64,000 nt of DNA from Mycolicibacterium frederiksbergense (lineage in GTDB: Bacteria > Actinomycetota > Actinomycetes > Mycobacteriales > Mycobacteriaceae): NCBI RefSeq assembly GCF_029893345.1, contig NZ_JARXVE010000006.1:248001-312000 (forward strand), read 5' to 3'. This document shows, piece by piece, positions 33,971 through 43,089 of this stretch. Within the stretch, counting starts at the first letter, position 1; each line of letters begins with the position of its first letter. A model generated the notes under the pieces. It saw only the letters and a list, made by a program, of their open reading frames with translations. It was not told where the DNA came from and did no database searches. Position numbers and translations under genes: made by a program.

Positions 33971-35482
33971 ATGGGTTTGGGCAGAGCCTATTCGGTGGCG
34001 GTGCGCGGGGTAGACGGCGTGATCGTGGAGATCGAGGCCGACATCACCTCGGGGCTGCCGGGTGTGCATCTGGTCGGGTTGCCGGACGCGGCGCTGCAGG
34101 AATCGCGCGACCGGGTCCGGGCGGCGATCACCAACTGTGGCAATAGCTGGCCGATGTCTCGGTTGACGTTGGCGTTGTCGCCGGCCACGTTGCGCAAGGT
34201 TGGTTCGGTGTATGACTTGGCCCTGGCGGCGTCGGTGCTCTCGGCGCACACCAAGAAGGCGTGGGCGCGGTTGGAGAAGTCGGTGCTGCTCGGCGAACTG
34301 GCCCTCGATGGCCGGGTGCGTCCGGTCCATGGTGTGTTGCCCGCGGTGCTGGCCGCCAAACAGGAGGGCTGGCCGTTGGTGGTGGTGCCGGTCGAAAATC
34401 TGGCCGAGGCCAGTCTGGTCGACGGGATCGAGGTGTGCGGCGTACGTACTCTGCGGCAGCTGCAGGCCTGGCTCGACGGTAAGGGTGATCTGCATGCCCG
34501 GGTCGCCGCGCCGGGGCGCGCGCCGGAGCCGACGGCGGACCTCGCCGATGTGGTCGGCCAGGCCCAGGCCCGCTACGCGGTTGAGGTGGCCGCCGCGGGT
34601 GCCCATCACTTGATGCTCACCGGACCTCCAGGCGTCGGGAAAACGATGTTGGCGCAGCGGCTTCCGGGGCTGTTGCCGCCGCTTTCGCACTCTGAGTCAC
34701 TCGAGGTGACGGCCATCCATTCGGTGGCAGGGTTGTTGGCGGGGGACACACCGTTGATCACCCGACCACCCTTCGTCGCGCCGCACCACACCTCGAGCGT
34801 GGCGGCACTGGTCGGTGGCGGCAGTGGCTTCGCGCGTCCCGGGGCGGTCAGTCGGGCTCATCGCGGGGTGTTGTTTCTCGACGAGTTCGCCGAGATGGGC
34901 TCCAGTGCTCTGGAAGCATTGCGAACTCCGTTGGAGGACGGCGAGATCCGGTTGGCTCGACGGGACGGGGTGGCGTGTTATCCGGCACGCTTCCAACTGG
35001 TTCTGGCGGCGAACCCGTGCCCGTGCGCGCCGCCCAACTCGGCTGACTGCGTCTGTTCGGCCCAGGCCAAGCTGCGTTATCGAGGCAAGTTGTCGGGACC
35101 ATTGGTGGACCGTGTCGACTTGCGGGTGGAGCTGTATCCGGTCAGCGCCGGAGTGTTCACTCCAGAGGCGGGGGAGTCCAGCGCGGCGGTGCGTGAGCGG
35201 GTCGCGGAGGCCCGGCTTGCCGCCCAGGAACGCTGGAAACCGCATGGGATCGGTACCAATGCCGAGGTCAGCGGTTCGCTGCTGCGACGCGAATTCCGCT
35301 TGCCCAAAGCCGCCATGCAGCCGTTGCAGTCCGCGCTCGATCGCGGAGTGATCAGCATGCGGGGTGCCGACCGGTGTCTGCGGGTCGCCTGGACTTTGGC
35401 CGATCTGGCCGGACGGACCATGCCTGCCCTCGAGGACGTGATGGCCGCGTTGAGCTTCCGTCAGGCCGGGGGTGTGTCATGA
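33971..35482 (+). CDS. comM: ComM / YifB family AAA+ ATPase (Mg-chelatase-like)
   Basis: AAA+ ATPase of 503 residues. The N-terminal ChlI-like domain (about 20-140) contains GLPGVHLVGLPDAALQESRDR, Walker A is GPPGVGKTM near residue 222, and APHHTSSVAALVGGG and VLFLDEFAEM (Walker B) follow. A Mg-chelatase C-terminal domain completes it. In Vibrio cholerae ComM is a branch-migration helicase for integrating transformed DNA; in mycobacteria the role is inferred. It begins 1 base after yraN and overlaps dprA by ATGA (35479-35482). Confidence 0.94.
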   Translation: MGLGRAYSVAVRGVDGVIVEIEADITSGLPGVHLVGLPDAALQESRDRVRAAITNCGNSWPMSRLTLALSPATLRKVGSVYDLALAASVLSAHTKKAWARLEKSVLLGELALDGRVRPVHGVLPAVLAAKQEGWPLVVVPVENLAEASLVDGIEVCGVRTLRQLQAWLDGKGDLHARVAAPGRAPEPTADLADVVGQAQARYAVEVAAAGAHHLMLTGPPGVGKTMLAQRLPGLLPPLSHSESLEVTAIHSVAGLLAGDTPLITRPPFVAPHHTSSVAALVGGGSGFARPGAVSRAHRGVLFLDEFAEMGSSALEALRTPLEDGEIRLARRDGVACYPARFQLVLAANPCPCAPPNSADCVCSAQAKLRYRGKLSGPLVDRVDLRVELYPVSAGVFTPEAGESSAAVRERVAEARLAAQERWKPHGIGTNAEVSGSLLRREFRLPKAAMQPLQSALDRGVISMRGADRCLRVAWTLADLAGRTMPALEDVMAALSFRQAGGVS

Positions 35483-36621
35483 CCGACGAGGTGCGGCGCG
35501 CCTGGGCGTATTTGTCGCGGGTCGCCGAACCGCCGTGCCCCGAGTTGAGTGCGTTCGTAGAGCAAGTCGGTCCGGTCGCGGCGGCCGGCCGGATCAAATC
35601 CGGTGATGTTGAATCGGATTTGTTGCGCCGGGTCGAAGCGCGTCGGGAATTGGATTGTGCGGTAGGCGATCTGGATCTTCTCGACCGGATGGGTGGGCGG
35701 TTGATCACGCCGGACGACGACGAATGGCCGCTGCTGCAATTCCGGGCGTTCAACGGTGTGGACACCAAGAAGCGCCCCAACGGGCATCCACCGCTGGTGC
35801 TGTGGGCGAGTGGGCCGGCCCGGCTCGATGAGGTGTCCGCGCGGGCGGCGGCGATCGTCGGCACCCGCGCGGCGACAGCGTACGGCGAGCACGTCGCCGC
35901 TGATCTGGCCGCCGGCCTGGCCGAACGCGATGTGGCGGTGGTGTCCGGCGGGGCGTACGGCATCGATGGGGCAGCGCACCGCGCCGCACTGGCGTGCGAG
36001 GGCGTGACCCTCGCGATCGTGGCCGGAGGTATCGACAACCCGTACCCATCTGGACACAGCTCGCTGTTCCACCGGATCCGGCAGGACTGCCTGTTGGTCA
36101 GCGAATATCCACCCGGCGTGGCACCGGGCCGGCTGCGGTTCCTGACCCGCAATCGGTTGGTGGCCGCGCTCTCCGGGGCGACGGTGGTGGTGGAAGCGGG
36201 GCTGCGCAGCGGTGCGGCCAATACCGCGGCGTGGGCCGGGGTGCTGGGCCGGTCGGTGTGCGCGGTGCCGGGCCCGGTGACCTCGGCAGCGTCGGCCGGG
36301 TGCCATGTGCTGCTGCGCGACGGCGCAACCCTGGTCGGCCGTGCCGAGCAGGTCGTCGAACTCGTCGGCCGAATAGGTGAATTGGCACCGCAGGAGCCGC
36401 ATCCGGCCCGGCCGCTCGACGGGCTCGGTCCGGCCGAGAAACGGGTCTACGACGCGTTGCCGGCGCGCGGTGCGCACACCGTGGACGAGATCGCGATGCT
36501 CGCCGCCCTTCCGGCGCATCAGGTGCTGGGGCCGTTGACGATGTTGGAGTTCGCCGGGTTGGTCGAACGCGCCGACGGATGCTGGCGGATCGTGCGTCGA
36601 CGCCGGGCCCGGGGATCGTAA
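35479..36621 (+). CDS. dprA: DNA-processing protein DprA
   Basis: Single-stranded-DNA-binding protein that loads RecA during uptake and recombination. The 380-residue protein has the Rossmann-fold core with AAIVGTRAATAYGEHVA, VVSGGAYGIDGAAHRAAL and YPSGHSSLFHRI, and a C-terminal winged helix (about residues 315-372, GPAEKRVYDALPARGAHTVDE). The ATG at 35479 overlaps the comM stop and is preferred over a longer reading from 35374. Mycobacteria are not generally transformable by known machinery, so the yraN-comM-dprA set may serve recombination in conjugal transfer or repair. Confidence 0.95.
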   Translation: MTDEVRRAWAYLSRVAEPPCPELSAFVEQVGPVAAAGRIKSGDVESDLLRRVEARRELDCAVGDLDLLDRMGGRLITPDDDEWPLLQFRAFNGVDTKKRPNGHPPLVLWASGPARLDEVSARAAAIVGTRAATAYGEHVAADLAAGLAERDVAVVSGGAYGIDGAAHRAALACEGVTLAIVAGGIDNPYPSGHSSLFHRIRQDCLLVSEYPPGVAPGRLRFLTRNRLVAALSGATVVVEAGLRSGAANTAAWAGVLGRSVCAVPGPVTSAASAGCHVLLRDGATLVGRAEQVVELVGRIGELAPQEPHPARPLDGLGPAEKRVYDALPARGAHTVDEIAMLAALPAHQVLGPLTMLEFAGLVERADGCWRIVRRRRARGS

Positions 36622-36727
36622 ACGTCGGTGTGAATGGCGTCGATCTGCTGCAGGGCGCGCTGCCGCGGTGTTAATTTGCCCTCACCGAGTGAGTTCACAA
36701 CCCAGGCGTACTCCAGGGGAGTTCCGT

Positions 36728-37099
36728 ATGAACGAACCGAACGGCCCGGCACCGATCGAGGACACCTCGATTCCGACCCTCCAGCGGATCGTGGAGCGAA
36801 ATCAGGTGTGGCCCGTGATGGCCGCCAAATACGGTGTGGAAAACCTGGTCCCACCGTGGAAGACCAGCCTCGATGGTCTCTGCGACGCGCTCGACGGCGT
36901 CGAGGGCAACACCGCGGTGCCCGACTTGCAGCAGCGCCGCGACGAGGAAGACCTGCTGTCGGCGACACTTTATGCCGACCTGCCGTACCCCGAGAACCAA
37001 CTCGTCGCCCTCGCGCACTCGCTGTTGGCTCGCGGGCTGATCACCGAATCCGAGCTGCAGCAGCGGCTGTCTATCATCCGGACGAGGCTCGAGGCCTGA
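36728..37099 (+). CDS. Small protein, possible nitrile-hydratase-beta-like helical domain
   Basis: Protein of 123 residues with no signal peptide. The N-terminus reads MNEPNGPAPIEDTSIPTLQ and the second half LPYPENQLVALAHSLLARGL then ESELQQRLSIIRTRLE. The final helical part faintly resembles the helical N-terminal domain of nitrile hydratase beta subunits or thiocyanate hydrolase, but catalytic subunits are absent, so this is only a suggestion. The ATG at 36728 has AGGGGAG 6 bases upstream. It sits alone between dprA and the siderophore-interacting gene. Treat as hypothetical. Confidence 0.6.
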   Translation: MNEPNGPAPIEDTSIPTLQRIVERNQVWPVMAAKYGVENLVPPWKTSLDGLCDALDGVEGNTAVPDLQQRRDEEDLLSATLYADLPYPENQLVALAHSLLARGLITESELQQRLSIIRTRLEA

Positions 37100-37134
37100 C
37101 CTGAGGTAGCGCCCTGGCCGGCCGGTGGTCTCCG

Positions 37135-37169
37135 TATAGTCGATCAGGTCGGCTAACCGGTCGGCTAAC
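37135..37169 (+). promoter_or_regulatory. viuB promoter region with tandem GGTCGGCTAAC repeats
   Basis: TATAGT (37135-37140) is a good -10 candidate without a clear -35. GGTCGGCTAAC then occurs at 37147-37157 and 37159-37169, with a 12-base period, at the expected start of transcription. Each copy contains GGCTAAC, part of the IdeR consensus right half, but the left half is poor (about 10-11 of 19 matches). Regulation by IdeR or another protein is possible. Confidence 0.35.
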
Positions 37170-37202
37170 TAACGGTCTGTGGCCGAGTCTGGAGGCATCG
37201 CG

Positions 37203-38069
37203 ATGGCGGGACGTCCCGTTCATACGTTTCAGGTGGTGCGCCGCGAGCAACTGACCGATCACATGGTCAGGGTGGTGCTGAGTGGGTCGAGCACTGGCGC
37301 CGGCTTCGACACGTTCTCGCCTGGCGAATACACCGACTCCTACGTCAAACTCGTCATCGTTCCCGATGGCGTCGACGTCGCGGCGCTGCCGCAACCCTTG
37401 ACCCTGGACAGCTTTCAGGAACTGCCCGCCGACCAGCGCCCGACCGTGCGCACCTACACCGTGCGCGAGATCGATCAGCAGCGCGGCCAGATCACCATCG
37501 ACTTCGTCGTGCACGGCGAGCAAGGTGTGGCCGGGCCGTGGGCCTCGGCGGCCGAGCCGGGCCAGCCCGCCTACCTGATGGGGCCCAGCGGGGCCTACGC
37601 CCCCGACCCGGACGCCGACTGGCACCTGCTGGCCGGTGACGAAGCCGCGCTCCCGGCGATCAGCGCCGCGCTGGAAGCATTGCCGGCCAATGCGATTGGC
37701 AAGGTCTTCATCGAAGTTGCCGGCCCCGACGACGAGGTCCCGCTGAAATCGCCCGCCGGCGTTGAGGTGACCTGGATCCACCGCGGTGGGCGCGCCGACC
37801 TGGTCGGCGACGACCGGTCCGGCGACAACGCACCGCTGATCGCCGCGGTCAAGGAGACCGCGTGGCTGCCCGGGCAGGTTCAGGTGTTCATCCACGGCGA
37901 GGCCCAGACCGTCATGCACAATCTGCGCCCCTACATCCGCAAGGAGCGCGGCGTCGCGGCGAAATGGGCGGCATCCATCTCGGGGTACTGGCGCCGCGGG
38001 CGCACCGAGGAGACCTTCCGGCAGTGGAAGGCCGAACTGGCAAAAGCCGAGTCCGGTACCGCGGGCTGA
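37203..38069 (+). CDS. viuB: Siderophore-interacting flavoprotein (ViuB/SIP family)
   Basis: FAD-dependent ferric-siderophore reductase-like protein of 288 residues, homologous to Rv2895c. The N-terminal FAD-binding domain has the RTYTVRE flavin motif near residue 90 and DFVVHGEQGVAGPWA. The C-terminal SIP domain (about 140-270) includes HLLAGDEAALPAISAALEA and FIHGEAQTVMHNLR. It should release iron from ferric siderophores in the cytoplasm using reduced cofactor. GGAGG lies 7 bases before the ATG at 37203, so this start is preferred to GTG 37179. Confidence 0.93.
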   Translation: MAGRPVHTFQVVRREQLTDHMVRVVLSGSSTGAGFDTFSPGEYTDSYVKLVIVPDGVDVAALPQPLTLDSFQELPADQRPTVRTYTVREIDQQRGQITIDFVVHGEQGVAGPWASAAEPGQPAYLMGPSGAYAPDPDADWHLLAGDEAALPAISAALEALPANAIGKVFIEVAGPDDEVPLKSPAGVEVTWIHRGGRADLVGDDRSGDNAPLIAAVKETAWLPGQVQVFIHGEAQTVMHNLRPYIRKERGVAAKWAASISGYWRRGRTEETFRQWKAELAKAESGTAG

Positions 38070-38092
38070 CCGGGACTGGCAGGGTAGCCGTC

Positions 38093-39253
38093 ATGGCGTA
38101 CGGCGACTACCAACTCGAGATCTACCTGCAGGGCTTGTCCGGCGTCTTGCCGACCATGCCGATGGACTATGCGGGCCTGGAGGCCAAAGCCCAGGCGGCG
38201 ATGCCGCCGTCGGTGTGGTCCTATGTGGCCGGTGGGGCCGGCGACGAGCGCACCCAGCAGGTGAACCGCACCGCCTTCGACCGGTGGGGGCTGATGCCGC
38301 GGATGTTCAACGCGCACCGCGAGCGGGACTTGTCCGTCGAGCTGTTCGGACTCACGCTGCCCTCGCCGTTGTTTATGGCGCCGATCGGGGTGCTGGGCAT
38401 CTGCGGCCAGGACGGTCACGGCGACCTGGCCGCAGCGCGGGCTGCCGCGCGTACCGGGGTGCCGCTGATGCTCTCCACCCTGACCGAGGACCCGCTGGAA
38501 GACGTCGCCGCCGAATTCGGTGACACCCCAGGCTTTTTCCAGCTGTACACGCCGACCGACAAGGATCTGGCGGCCAGTTTGGTGCAGCGCGCCGAGGCGG
38601 CCGGGTTCAAGGCCATCGTCGTGACACTGGATACCTGGGTGCCCGGCTGGCGCCCGCGTGATCTGGCCACCTCGAACTTCCCGCAACTGCGTGGCAAGTG
38701 CCTGGCCAACTACACCAGCGACCCGGTGTTCCGGGCCGGGCTGGCGCAGCCGCCCGAGGAGAACCCGCAGGCCACCGTGCTGCGCTGGGTGAGCCAGTTC
38801 GGCAACCCGTTGACCTGGGACGACCTGCCGTGGCTGCGGTCGCTGACCACGTTGCCGCTCATCGTCAAGGGCATCTGTCACCCCGATGACGCCCGGCGGG
38901 CCAAGGACGGCGGCGTCGACGGCATCTACTGCTCGAACCATGGTGGGCGCCAAGCCAATGGCGGCCTGCCCGCGATCGACTGCCTGCCCGGTGTGGTCGA
39001 GGCGGCCGACGGACTGCCGGTGCTCTTCGACTCGGGTATCCGCAACGGCGCCGACATCGTCAAGGCCCTGGCTCTGGGTGCCACCGCGGTCGGCGTGGGC
39101 CGGCCCTACGCCTACGGGCTGGCGCTGGGGGGAGCGGACGGCATCGTGCACGTGTTGCGGTCACTGCTGGCCGAGGCTGACCTGATCATGGGTGTCGACG
39201 GGTACCCGACGCTGAAAGATCTGACGCCCGACGCGCTGCGCCGAGTCGAATAG
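38093..39253 (+). CDS. Lactate 2-monooxygenase (FMN-dependent alpha-hydroxyacid oxidase family)
   Basis: Flavoenzyme of 386 residues that converts L-lactate and oxygen to acetate, CO2 and water. It resembles the well-studied M. smegmatis enzyme closely: PPSVWSYVAGGAGDERTQQ, LDTWVPGWRPRDL, then the catalytic His in CSNHGGRQANGGLP, and FDSGIRNGADIVKALALGA with the phosphate-binding region. ATG at 38093 fits the family N-terminus (MAYGDYQLEIYLQGL); the in-frame extension from 37862 overlaps the siderophore-interacting gene. A neighbouring role in lactate use is likely; other 2-hydroxyacids are possible substrates. Confidence 0.93.
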   Translation: MAYGDYQLEIYLQGLSGVLPTMPMDYAGLEAKAQAAMPPSVWSYVAGGAGDERTQQVNRTAFDRWGLMPRMFNAHRERDLSVELFGLTLPSPLFMAPIGVLGICGQDGHGDLAAARAAARTGVPLMLSTLTEDPLEDVAAEFGDTPGFFQLYTPTDKDLAASLVQRAEAAGFKAIVVTLDTWVPGWRPRDLATSNFPQLRGKCLANYTSDPVFRAGLAQPPEENPQATVLRWVSQFGNPLTWDDLPWLRSLTTLPLIVKGICHPDDARRAKDGGVDGIYCSNHGGRQANGGLPAIDCLPGVVEAADGLPVLFDSGIRNGADIVKALALGATAVGVGRPYAYGLALGGADGIVHVLRSLLAEADLIMGVDGYPTLKDLTPDALRRVE

Positions 39254-39293
39254 CGGCGGCCGGCATTGGCCGAAATCGGGTAGTCGACTACTC

Positions 39294-40211
39294 ATGTCAA
39301 CGGGCGTCGGCGGGGCGAGCATGAATTCTGACCAGGATTCGATCCAAACCCTCGGACAGGTACCGGTTCTGATGCCACCCGTATTGCCACCCGTATCGCC
39401 ACCTTCGCCACTGCGGCCCGCGACAACGCTCGACGAGGTCATTGCCAACATCGACACCGTGATCGAGTGGTCGATCGCGGCGTCGAGCCGACTCGGCTAT
39501 TTCGCCGCCCTGTACAAACGGATCACGGTGGCCGTGAAAACCGCGGTGACCGACGGGTTCTTCGAGAATGGTCCGCGGTTGGCGCGACTCGACGTGGCAT
39601 TCGCCAACCGTTATTTCGACGCGGTCAACGGCTACTTGCACCCGGACAGATTCGCGAAACCGACGCGGTCGTGGCGGGTGAGCTTCGATGCCGCTGCTCG
39701 GGAAGAACCGATCATGCTGCAGCACATGCTGGCTGGGGTCAACGCTCACATCGGCCTCGACCTCGGAATCGTCGCGCAGGCGGTCGATATCTCGACCCGG
39801 GACATGAAGACCGACTTCGACCGGATCAACGCGGTGCTGGCCAGCCAGGTCAGCGGCATCGTCACCGATATCGACGAACTCTCGCCCGCGCTGGCCGACG
39901 TCTACGCGGTGCTGATGAAGAATGAGATCTTCCTGATCGACGAGGCGGTCACGAACTTCCGGGACGACGCTTGGCGATTCGCGAAGATCCTGGCGTTCGA
40001 GCCGGGGTTCGTGCGGCCGGTCACGATCCGGCTGCGCGACCTTACCGTCGCCGGCCAAGGCGCACTGATCTATGACACGCCGGGCCTGGTCGGGCTCATC
40101 CAGAGTGCGATCAACGCGGTCGCGGCGCGGGAAAGCCGCGACATCGTCCACAACATCCGGGTGCTCGACGAGATCGCCGCAACTCCGGCGGCCATCTCCA
40201 CCTCTCTCTGA
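39294..40211 (+). CDS. DUF5995 family protein
   Basis: Protein of 305 residues. After a proline-rich N-terminus (about residues 20-42) it contains RLARLDVAFANRYFDAVNGY and MLQHMLAGVNAHIGLDLGIV, features of DUF5995 proteins: an all-helical fold with conserved His and Asp residues that could bind metal. No signal peptide or membrane segment is seen. Function is unknown. It is 40 bases after the lactate monooxygenase gene and 37 bases before the CocE-like gene, possibly on one transcript. Confidence 0.75.
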   Translation: MSTGVGGASMNSDQDSIQTLGQVPVLMPPVLPPVSPPSPLRPATTLDEVIANIDTVIEWSIAASSRLGYFAALYKRITVAVKTAVTDGFFENGPRLARLDVAFANRYFDAVNGYLHPDRFAKPTRSWRVSFDAAAREEPIMLQHMLAGVNAHIGLDLGIVAQAVDISTRDMKTDFDRINAVLASQVSGIVTDIDELSPALADVYAVLMKNEIFLIDEAVTNFRDDAWRFAKILAFEPGFVRPVTIRLRDLTVAGQGALIYDTPGLVGLIQSAINAVAARESRDIVHNIRVLDEIAATPAAISTSL

Positions 40212-40248
40212 CCGAACGCCGGACGCCCCCGGGCATTACGGTCAAGGG

Positions 40249-42099
40249 GTGCACTCCGCCGTCGCCCGTGGGCTGGCGATCGCCGCTATCACCGTGCTCG
40301 TCCTCGCCGGGTGCGGCGACGAACATCGGCAGCCGTTCCCGGCCGCTGCCGGGCGCGGTCCGTGCGAGGTGAGCGAACAGACCGACGTGCCGGCCACCAT
40401 GCGCGACGGCACCGTGCTGCGCGCCGACGTGTACCGGCCACGTATCGACCGCCCGGTCCCGGTGCTGCTGATGCGCACCCAGTACGGGAAATCGGGCGCT
40501 CAGGGCCAGACGCGCTACCAGCCACCGGACTGGTTCGCGTCGCACTGTTATCTGGTGGTCATCCAGGACGTCCGCGGCCAGGGCACCTCGGGTGGCGTCT
40601 TCGACGAGTTCACCCACGACATGGACGACGGCTACGACTCCGTGGAGTGGGCCGCGGCGCTGCCCGGGTCCAGCGGCAAGGTCGGCATGTACGGGTCGTC
40701 GTATGTCGGCGCCACGCAATGGCTGGCTGCCGTCACCGCTCCGCCACATCTCGTGACGATCGTGCCGGCCAACACCGCCTCCGACTACTACGACGGCTGG
40801 ACGTACGAGGGCGGGGAATTCCGGCTGGCGTTCGTCCAGCCGTGGGCCATCGGCGCGCTGGCGCTGACCGCCGCGCAGAACCGCCACGATCAGGCCGCGG
40901 TAGCGCAATTGACGGCGGCCGCCGCCGACCCCACCCGGTGGATGAATTTCCGGCCGTTCAAGGATCTGCCGCCGCTGCAACCGGGCAATCCCGCGGTCGC
41001 ACCGTGGTATTTCGACTGGATCCGGCACTCGACCCACGACGACTTCTGGCAGCGGGTCAGCATCAGGGAGCGCTACGGCTCGGTGCGGGTGCCCGTCCTC
41101 GACATCGAGGGCTGGTACGACGCCTTTCTCGCCGGCGGAGTCGAGAACTTCACCGGCATGGTCGCCCGCGGCGGCACCCAGGCGGCCCGCGACAACCAGC
41201 GTTTGGTGATCGGTCCATGGGATCACGTCAACTGGGGCAGGGCAGACTCTCAACCGGCTCCGCTGCTGCGCGACATCGGGGCGGCCGGCAACAGCCCCAT
41301 CAATGAGTTGATGCTGGCCTGGTACAACCACTTTCTGAAAGGGATAGACGCTCCAGGCGACAACCCGGTCGCGGGCCGGCCCCGGGTGGACTATTTCCTC
41401 ATGGGGGCCGACACCTGGAAGTCGGCGACGCAGTGGCCGCTGCCACAGACCCGGTGGACGACGCTGTACCTGTCCGGGCCGGGCGGAATCGCCGATCGCC
41501 AAGGACAACTCGTGGCCGCGGCGCCGGGGGAGCAGCCGCCGGACTCCTACACCTACGACCCGGCGTTCCCGGCGCCGAGCCTGGGCGGGCATTCCTGCTG
41601 TGGCGCACAGACCGGCCCGCAGGGCCCCTACGACCAGACCCCGGTCGAACAGCGTTCCGATGTCCTGGTCTACAGCAGCCCACCGCTCGAACACGACACC
41701 GAGGTGACCGGGCCGGTATCGGTGCGGCTGTGGGCGCAATCCAGCGCGGTCGACACGGATTTCACGGCCAAGCTGGCGGTGGTGAAACCCGGCGGGCAGG
41801 TGATCAACCTCAACAACGGCATCGTGCGGACGGCGTTCCGGGACTCGTTGTCCAACCCCACCCCGATCGTGCCCGGGCAGCCCTACCCGTTCCAGATCCA
41901 GGTCTGGCCGACGAGCTATCAGTTCCGTGCCGGCGACCGCATCCGGCTGGAGATCTCCAGCAGCGACTATCCGCAGTTCGCGCCGAACCCGAACACCGGC
42001 GCGCCATTCGGGCAGGACACCCAGGTGCGCACCGCCGACCAGACCATCCTGCATGATGCCCAGCACCCGTCCTCGGTGACGCTGCCGATCATTCCGTGA
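40249..42099 (+). CDS. CocE/NonD (X-Pro dipeptidyl-peptidase-like) hydrolase lipoprotein
   Basis: Exported serine hydrolase of 616 residues. A short signal peptide ends in the lipobox VLAGC (Cys about residue 22). The alpha/beta hydrolase domain has the nucleophile Ser in MYGSSYVGATQ, the Asp in LDIEGWYDAF and the His in GPWDHVNWG. The C-terminal jelly-roll domain of the X-Pro/CocE family runs from about residue 400 (LVYSSPPLEHDTEVTGPVSV). Members hydrolyse esters such as cocaine, cephalosporin esters or peptides; the substrate here is unknown. GTG at 40249 is the only start that keeps the signal peptide. Confidence 0.88.
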   Translation: MHSAVARGLAIAAITVLVLAGCGDEHRQPFPAAAGRGPCEVSEQTDVPATMRDGTVLRADVYRPRIDRPVPVLLMRTQYGKSGAQGQTRYQPPDWFASHCYLVVIQDVRGQGTSGGVFDEFTHDMDDGYDSVEWAAALPGSSGKVGMYGSSYVGATQWLAAVTAPPHLVTIVPANTASDYYDGWTYEGGEFRLAFVQPWAIGALALTAAQNRHDQAAVAQLTAAAADPTRWMNFRPFKDLPPLQPGNPAVAPWYFDWIRHSTHDDFWQRVSIRERYGSVRVPVLDIEGWYDAFLAGGVENFTGMVARGGTQAARDNQRLVIGPWDHVNWGRADSQPAPLLRDIGAAGNSPINELMLAWYNHFLKGIDAPGDNPVAGRPRVDYFLMGADTWKSATQWPLPQTRWTTLYLSGPGGIADRQGQLVAAAPGEQPPDSYTYDPAFPAPSLGGHSCCGAQTGPQGPYDQTPVEQRSDVLVYSSPPLEHDTEVTGPVSVRLWAQSSAVDTDFTAKLAVVKPGGQVINLNNGIVRTAFRDSLSNPTPIVPGQPYPFQIQVWPTSYQFRAGDRIRLEISSSDYPQFAPNPNTGAPFGQDTQVRTADQTILHDAQHPSSVTLPIIP

Positions 42100-42159
42100 C
42101 GCTGCGACACGCGCGGGCGGTTGATGGCGGCGGCCCGAACGGTCTGTCACGGTGGTGCA

Positions 42160-43074
42160 GTGAGCACCCGGATCGAGCCGATACTCGACGACTTCGACGA
42201 GTACCTTGCGCTGGAATGCGGACGATCCGAACACACCCGCCGTGCCTACCGCACCGACCTGCGCGCGTTGTTCGACTTCGTAGCGCAGCGGGGCAGTGAG
42301 CCCGACATCGCCAGCCTGAGCCTGCCGGTGCTGCGGTCGTGGCTGGCAGCTCAAGCGTCGGCGGGTGCGGCGCGGACCACGCTGGCCCGGCGCACCTCGT
42401 CGGTGAAGACCTTCTGCACCTGGGCGGCCCGGCGCGGACTGCGCTCGGATGACCCGGCAGCCCGGTTGCAGGTCCCCAAGGCCCGGCGCACCCTGCCCGC
42501 GGTACTGCGCCAGGATCAGGCGCTCGATGCCATGGCCGCCCTGAATTCCGGTGCGCAGGAAGGTGATCCACTCGCGTTGCGGGACCGGCTGATCGTGGAG
42601 ATGCTGTATGCCACGGGCATCCGGGTCAGCGAATTGTGTGGCCTGGACATCGACGACATCGACACCGCGCGCCGGGTGTTGCAGGTGCTGGGCAAGGGCA
42701 ACAAACAGCGCACGGTGCCGTTCGGTGAACCGGCTCAGGTGGCCTTGATGTCCTGGCTCGCCGATGGGCGGCCGGCCCTGGCCACCGCCGACTCGGGCCC
42801 CGCGCTTCTGCTCGGGGCGCGCGGCAAACGGCTCGACCCGCGTCAGGCCCGCACTGTGGTGCACCAGACCGTCTCGGCCGTCGACGGCGCCCCCGACATC
42901 GGCCCGCACGGGCTGCGGCACAGCGCGGCCACCCATCTGCTCGAAGGTGGGGCCGACCTGCGCATCGTGCAGGAGCTGCTGGGCCACACCTCGCTGGCCA
43001 CCACACAGCTCTACACCCACGTCACCGTGGAACGGCTGCGCGCTGTCCACGATCAGGCGCACCCGCGAGCCTGA
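42160..43074 (+). CDS. xerC: Tyrosine recombinase XerC
   Basis: Site-specific recombinase that with XerD resolves chromosome dimers at dif. The 304-residue protein has the N-terminal SAM-like core-binding domain and the catalytic residues: Arg in ATGIRVSELCGLDIDD, Lys in GKGNKQR, the HxxR box HGLRHSAATHLLEGG, and the nucleophile Tyr in TTQLYTHVTVERL. It is very close to M. tuberculosis XerC and occupies the same chromosomal position, so it is the housekeeping enzyme, not a phage integrase. GTG at 42160 gives the family-length N-terminus. Confidence 0.95.
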   Translation: MSTRIEPILDDFDEYLALECGRSEHTRRAYRTDLRALFDFVAQRGSEPDIASLSLPVLRSWLAAQASAGAARTTLARRTSSVKTFCTWAARRGLRSDDPAARLQVPKARRTLPAVLRQDQALDAMAALNSGAQEGDPLALRDRLIVEMLYATGIRVSELCGLDIDDIDTARRVLQVLGKGNKQRTVPFGEPAQVALMSWLADGRPALATADSGPALLLGARGKRLDPRQARTVVHQTVSAVDGAPDIGPHGLRHSAATHLLEGGADLRIVQELLGHTSLATTQLYTHVTVERLRAVHDQAHPRA

Positions 43075-43089
43075 CGCATCAAGGGAGAG

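Noticed and set aside
33971..36621. comM-dprA as evidence of a full natural competence system
   Set aside because: No uptake machinery (comEA, comEC, pilus genes) is in the window; these genes are conserved in non-transformable mycobacteria too.
42160..43074. Tyrosine recombinase as a sign of a phage or integrative element
   Set aside because: The sequence and its place near the core order identify the housekeeping xerC; no att repeats or phage genes are nearby.
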